Part shown: one piece after another, positions 32,197 through 32,640 of the stretch | How positions within the stretch are numbered: position 1 is the stretch's first letter | Layout of the letters: the number at the start of each line of letters is the position of its first letter | Origin: Bacillota bacterium | Lineage (GTDB): Bacteria; Bacillota; Clostridia; Oscillospirales; CAG-272 | Length of the DNA stretch: 32,640 nucleotides | Assembly: GCA_029219205.1 (NCBI GenBank) | Contig: JAQXSY010000108.1 | Span: 1 to 32,640 of the forward strand | Direction: 5' to 3' | Made by a program: the position numbers and the translations under genes | Notes under the pieces: model-generated | The model's input: only the letters and a program-made list of their open reading frames with translations | Database searches by the model: none | What the model was told of the DNA's origin: nothing

Positions 32197-32640
32197 ATGG
32201 AGAAAATCACACTTCGAAGATTTCAAAAAGGGGATGAATTTGCTGTTTCGGATGTGATCTGCACAACGCTTGCCATCAGCAACATAACGGACTATCTCCA
32301 TGAGTTTATCGAGGAAAATATAAAAAGTCACTCCCCGGAGATGATTGCCGCATTGGCCGCGGAAGCCCATTTTTATGTGGCAATGGATGGAAAAGCGATC
32401 ATCGGATGCGGTGGAATTACAGGCTATTGTGGCAGTACCGAGGAAAGCTATCTGACCTCGATCTTTGTTCTGCCGGACTATCAGGGAAAAGGCGTGGGCA
32501 GGAAGATCGTTGAAACCCTGGAAGCAGATGAATACTTCAGCCGGGCCTGGCGCACCGAAGTCGGTTCCTCCCTGACCGCAGTTCATTTCTATGAAAAAAT
32601 GGGCTACAAATACAAAAACGGGGTTGCTGAGCCAGACAAA
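32197..32640 (+). CDS. GNAT-family N-acetyltransferase, cut by the window edge
   Basis: Not in the ORF track because it has no stop before the end. From ATG 32197, with GGAG 7 bases upstream, 148 codons are open: MEKITLRRFQKGDEFAVSDV at the start, then FYVAMDGKAIIGCGGITGY and the acetyl-CoA loop in LTSIFVLPDYQGKGVGRKIVETLE (Q-G-K-G-V-G), and AVHFYEKMGYKYKNG near the end. This is a nearly complete small GNAT (typical length 150-170), so probably only a few residues are missing. It acetylates an unknown amine. The minus-strand ORF at 32011-32586 is its shadow. Confidence 0.88.
   Translation, partial: MEKITLRRFQKGDEFAVSDVICTTLAISNITDYLHEFIEENIKSHSPEMIAALAAEAHFYVAMDGKAIIGCGGITGYCGSTEESYLTSIFVLPDYQGKGVGRKIVETLEADEYFSRAWRTEVGSSLTAVHFYEKMGYKYKNGVAEPDK

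Noticed and set aside
32011-32586. 191-codon minus-strand ORF
   Set aside because: Antisense to the edge GNAT gene, which has clear acetyl-CoA-loop motifs.
1-32640. tRNA, rRNA, CRISPR arrays, insertion sequences
   Set aside because: None could be found by eye: no cloverleaf with TTCRA arm, no regularly spaced direct repeats, no transposase or integrase motifs.

Overview
The window reads as chromosomal DNA of a Clostridia-like member of the Bacillota, probably an anaerobic gut-type lineage. The basis is PdxS/PdxT, a BlaI/M56 pair, TmcAL, an acetate kinase, FeoA/FeoB, DUF4317 and DUF523 proteins, strong AGGAGG-type ribosome binding sites, some GTG/TTG starts, and intrinsic terminators with U-tracts. 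I can support 28 intact protein genes or good candidates, one gene split by a stop codon, one gene running off the right edge, and one very weak 30-codon ORF. I found no rRNA, tRNA, CRISPR array, transposase or integrase.

Layout, left to right. (1) 0-3.2 kb: metY (PLP-dependent sulfhydrylation of O-acetylhomoserine), a terminator, then pdxS-pdxT (PLP synthase). (2) 3.5-5.8 kb: a BlaI-like repressor, a short M56 (BlaR1-like) membrane protease without a sensor domain, and a polytopic membrane protein, behind a promoter embedded in a 42-bp near-perfect palindrome. (3) 5.9-8.4 kb: a CE15-like serine esterase behind a long structured leader, and an APH-fold kinase. (4) 8.6-12.5 kb: a KefB-type cation/proton antiporter, tmcAL (tRNA-Met acetylation) on the minus strand, and ackA. 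(5) 12.6-18.8 kb: a 1073-residue ABC-FtsX fusion with an altered Walker A (minus strand), diverging from feoA-feoB, then a DUF523 protein. (6) 18.9-22.1 kb: a minus-strand carbohydrate operon (large putative TIM-barrel glycosidase plus sugar phosphate isomerase/epimerase) with a consensus promoter. (7) 22.2-27.4 kb: DUF4317, a TrmN6-like methyltransferase, rsmI, then two translationally coupled envelope genes that look like a PilP/GspC-type inner-membrane protein and a LysM protein carrying a chain of secretin-type N-domains but no secretin pore.

(8) 27.6-32.6 kb looks different: an accessory-style run of short genes (TetR regulator, two GNAT acetyltransferases, several small membrane proteins, a CDP-alcohol phosphatidyltransferase) with small remnants and a gene interrupted by one in-frame TGA. 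Two nearly identical 18-bp sites, one inside the tetR promoter and one before a small membrane-protein gene 2.3 kb downstream, suggest that TetR controls both. The regions most worth following are the secretin-N/LysM pair, the M56 operon with its palindromic operator, the uncharacterised glycosidase operon and the TetR module.
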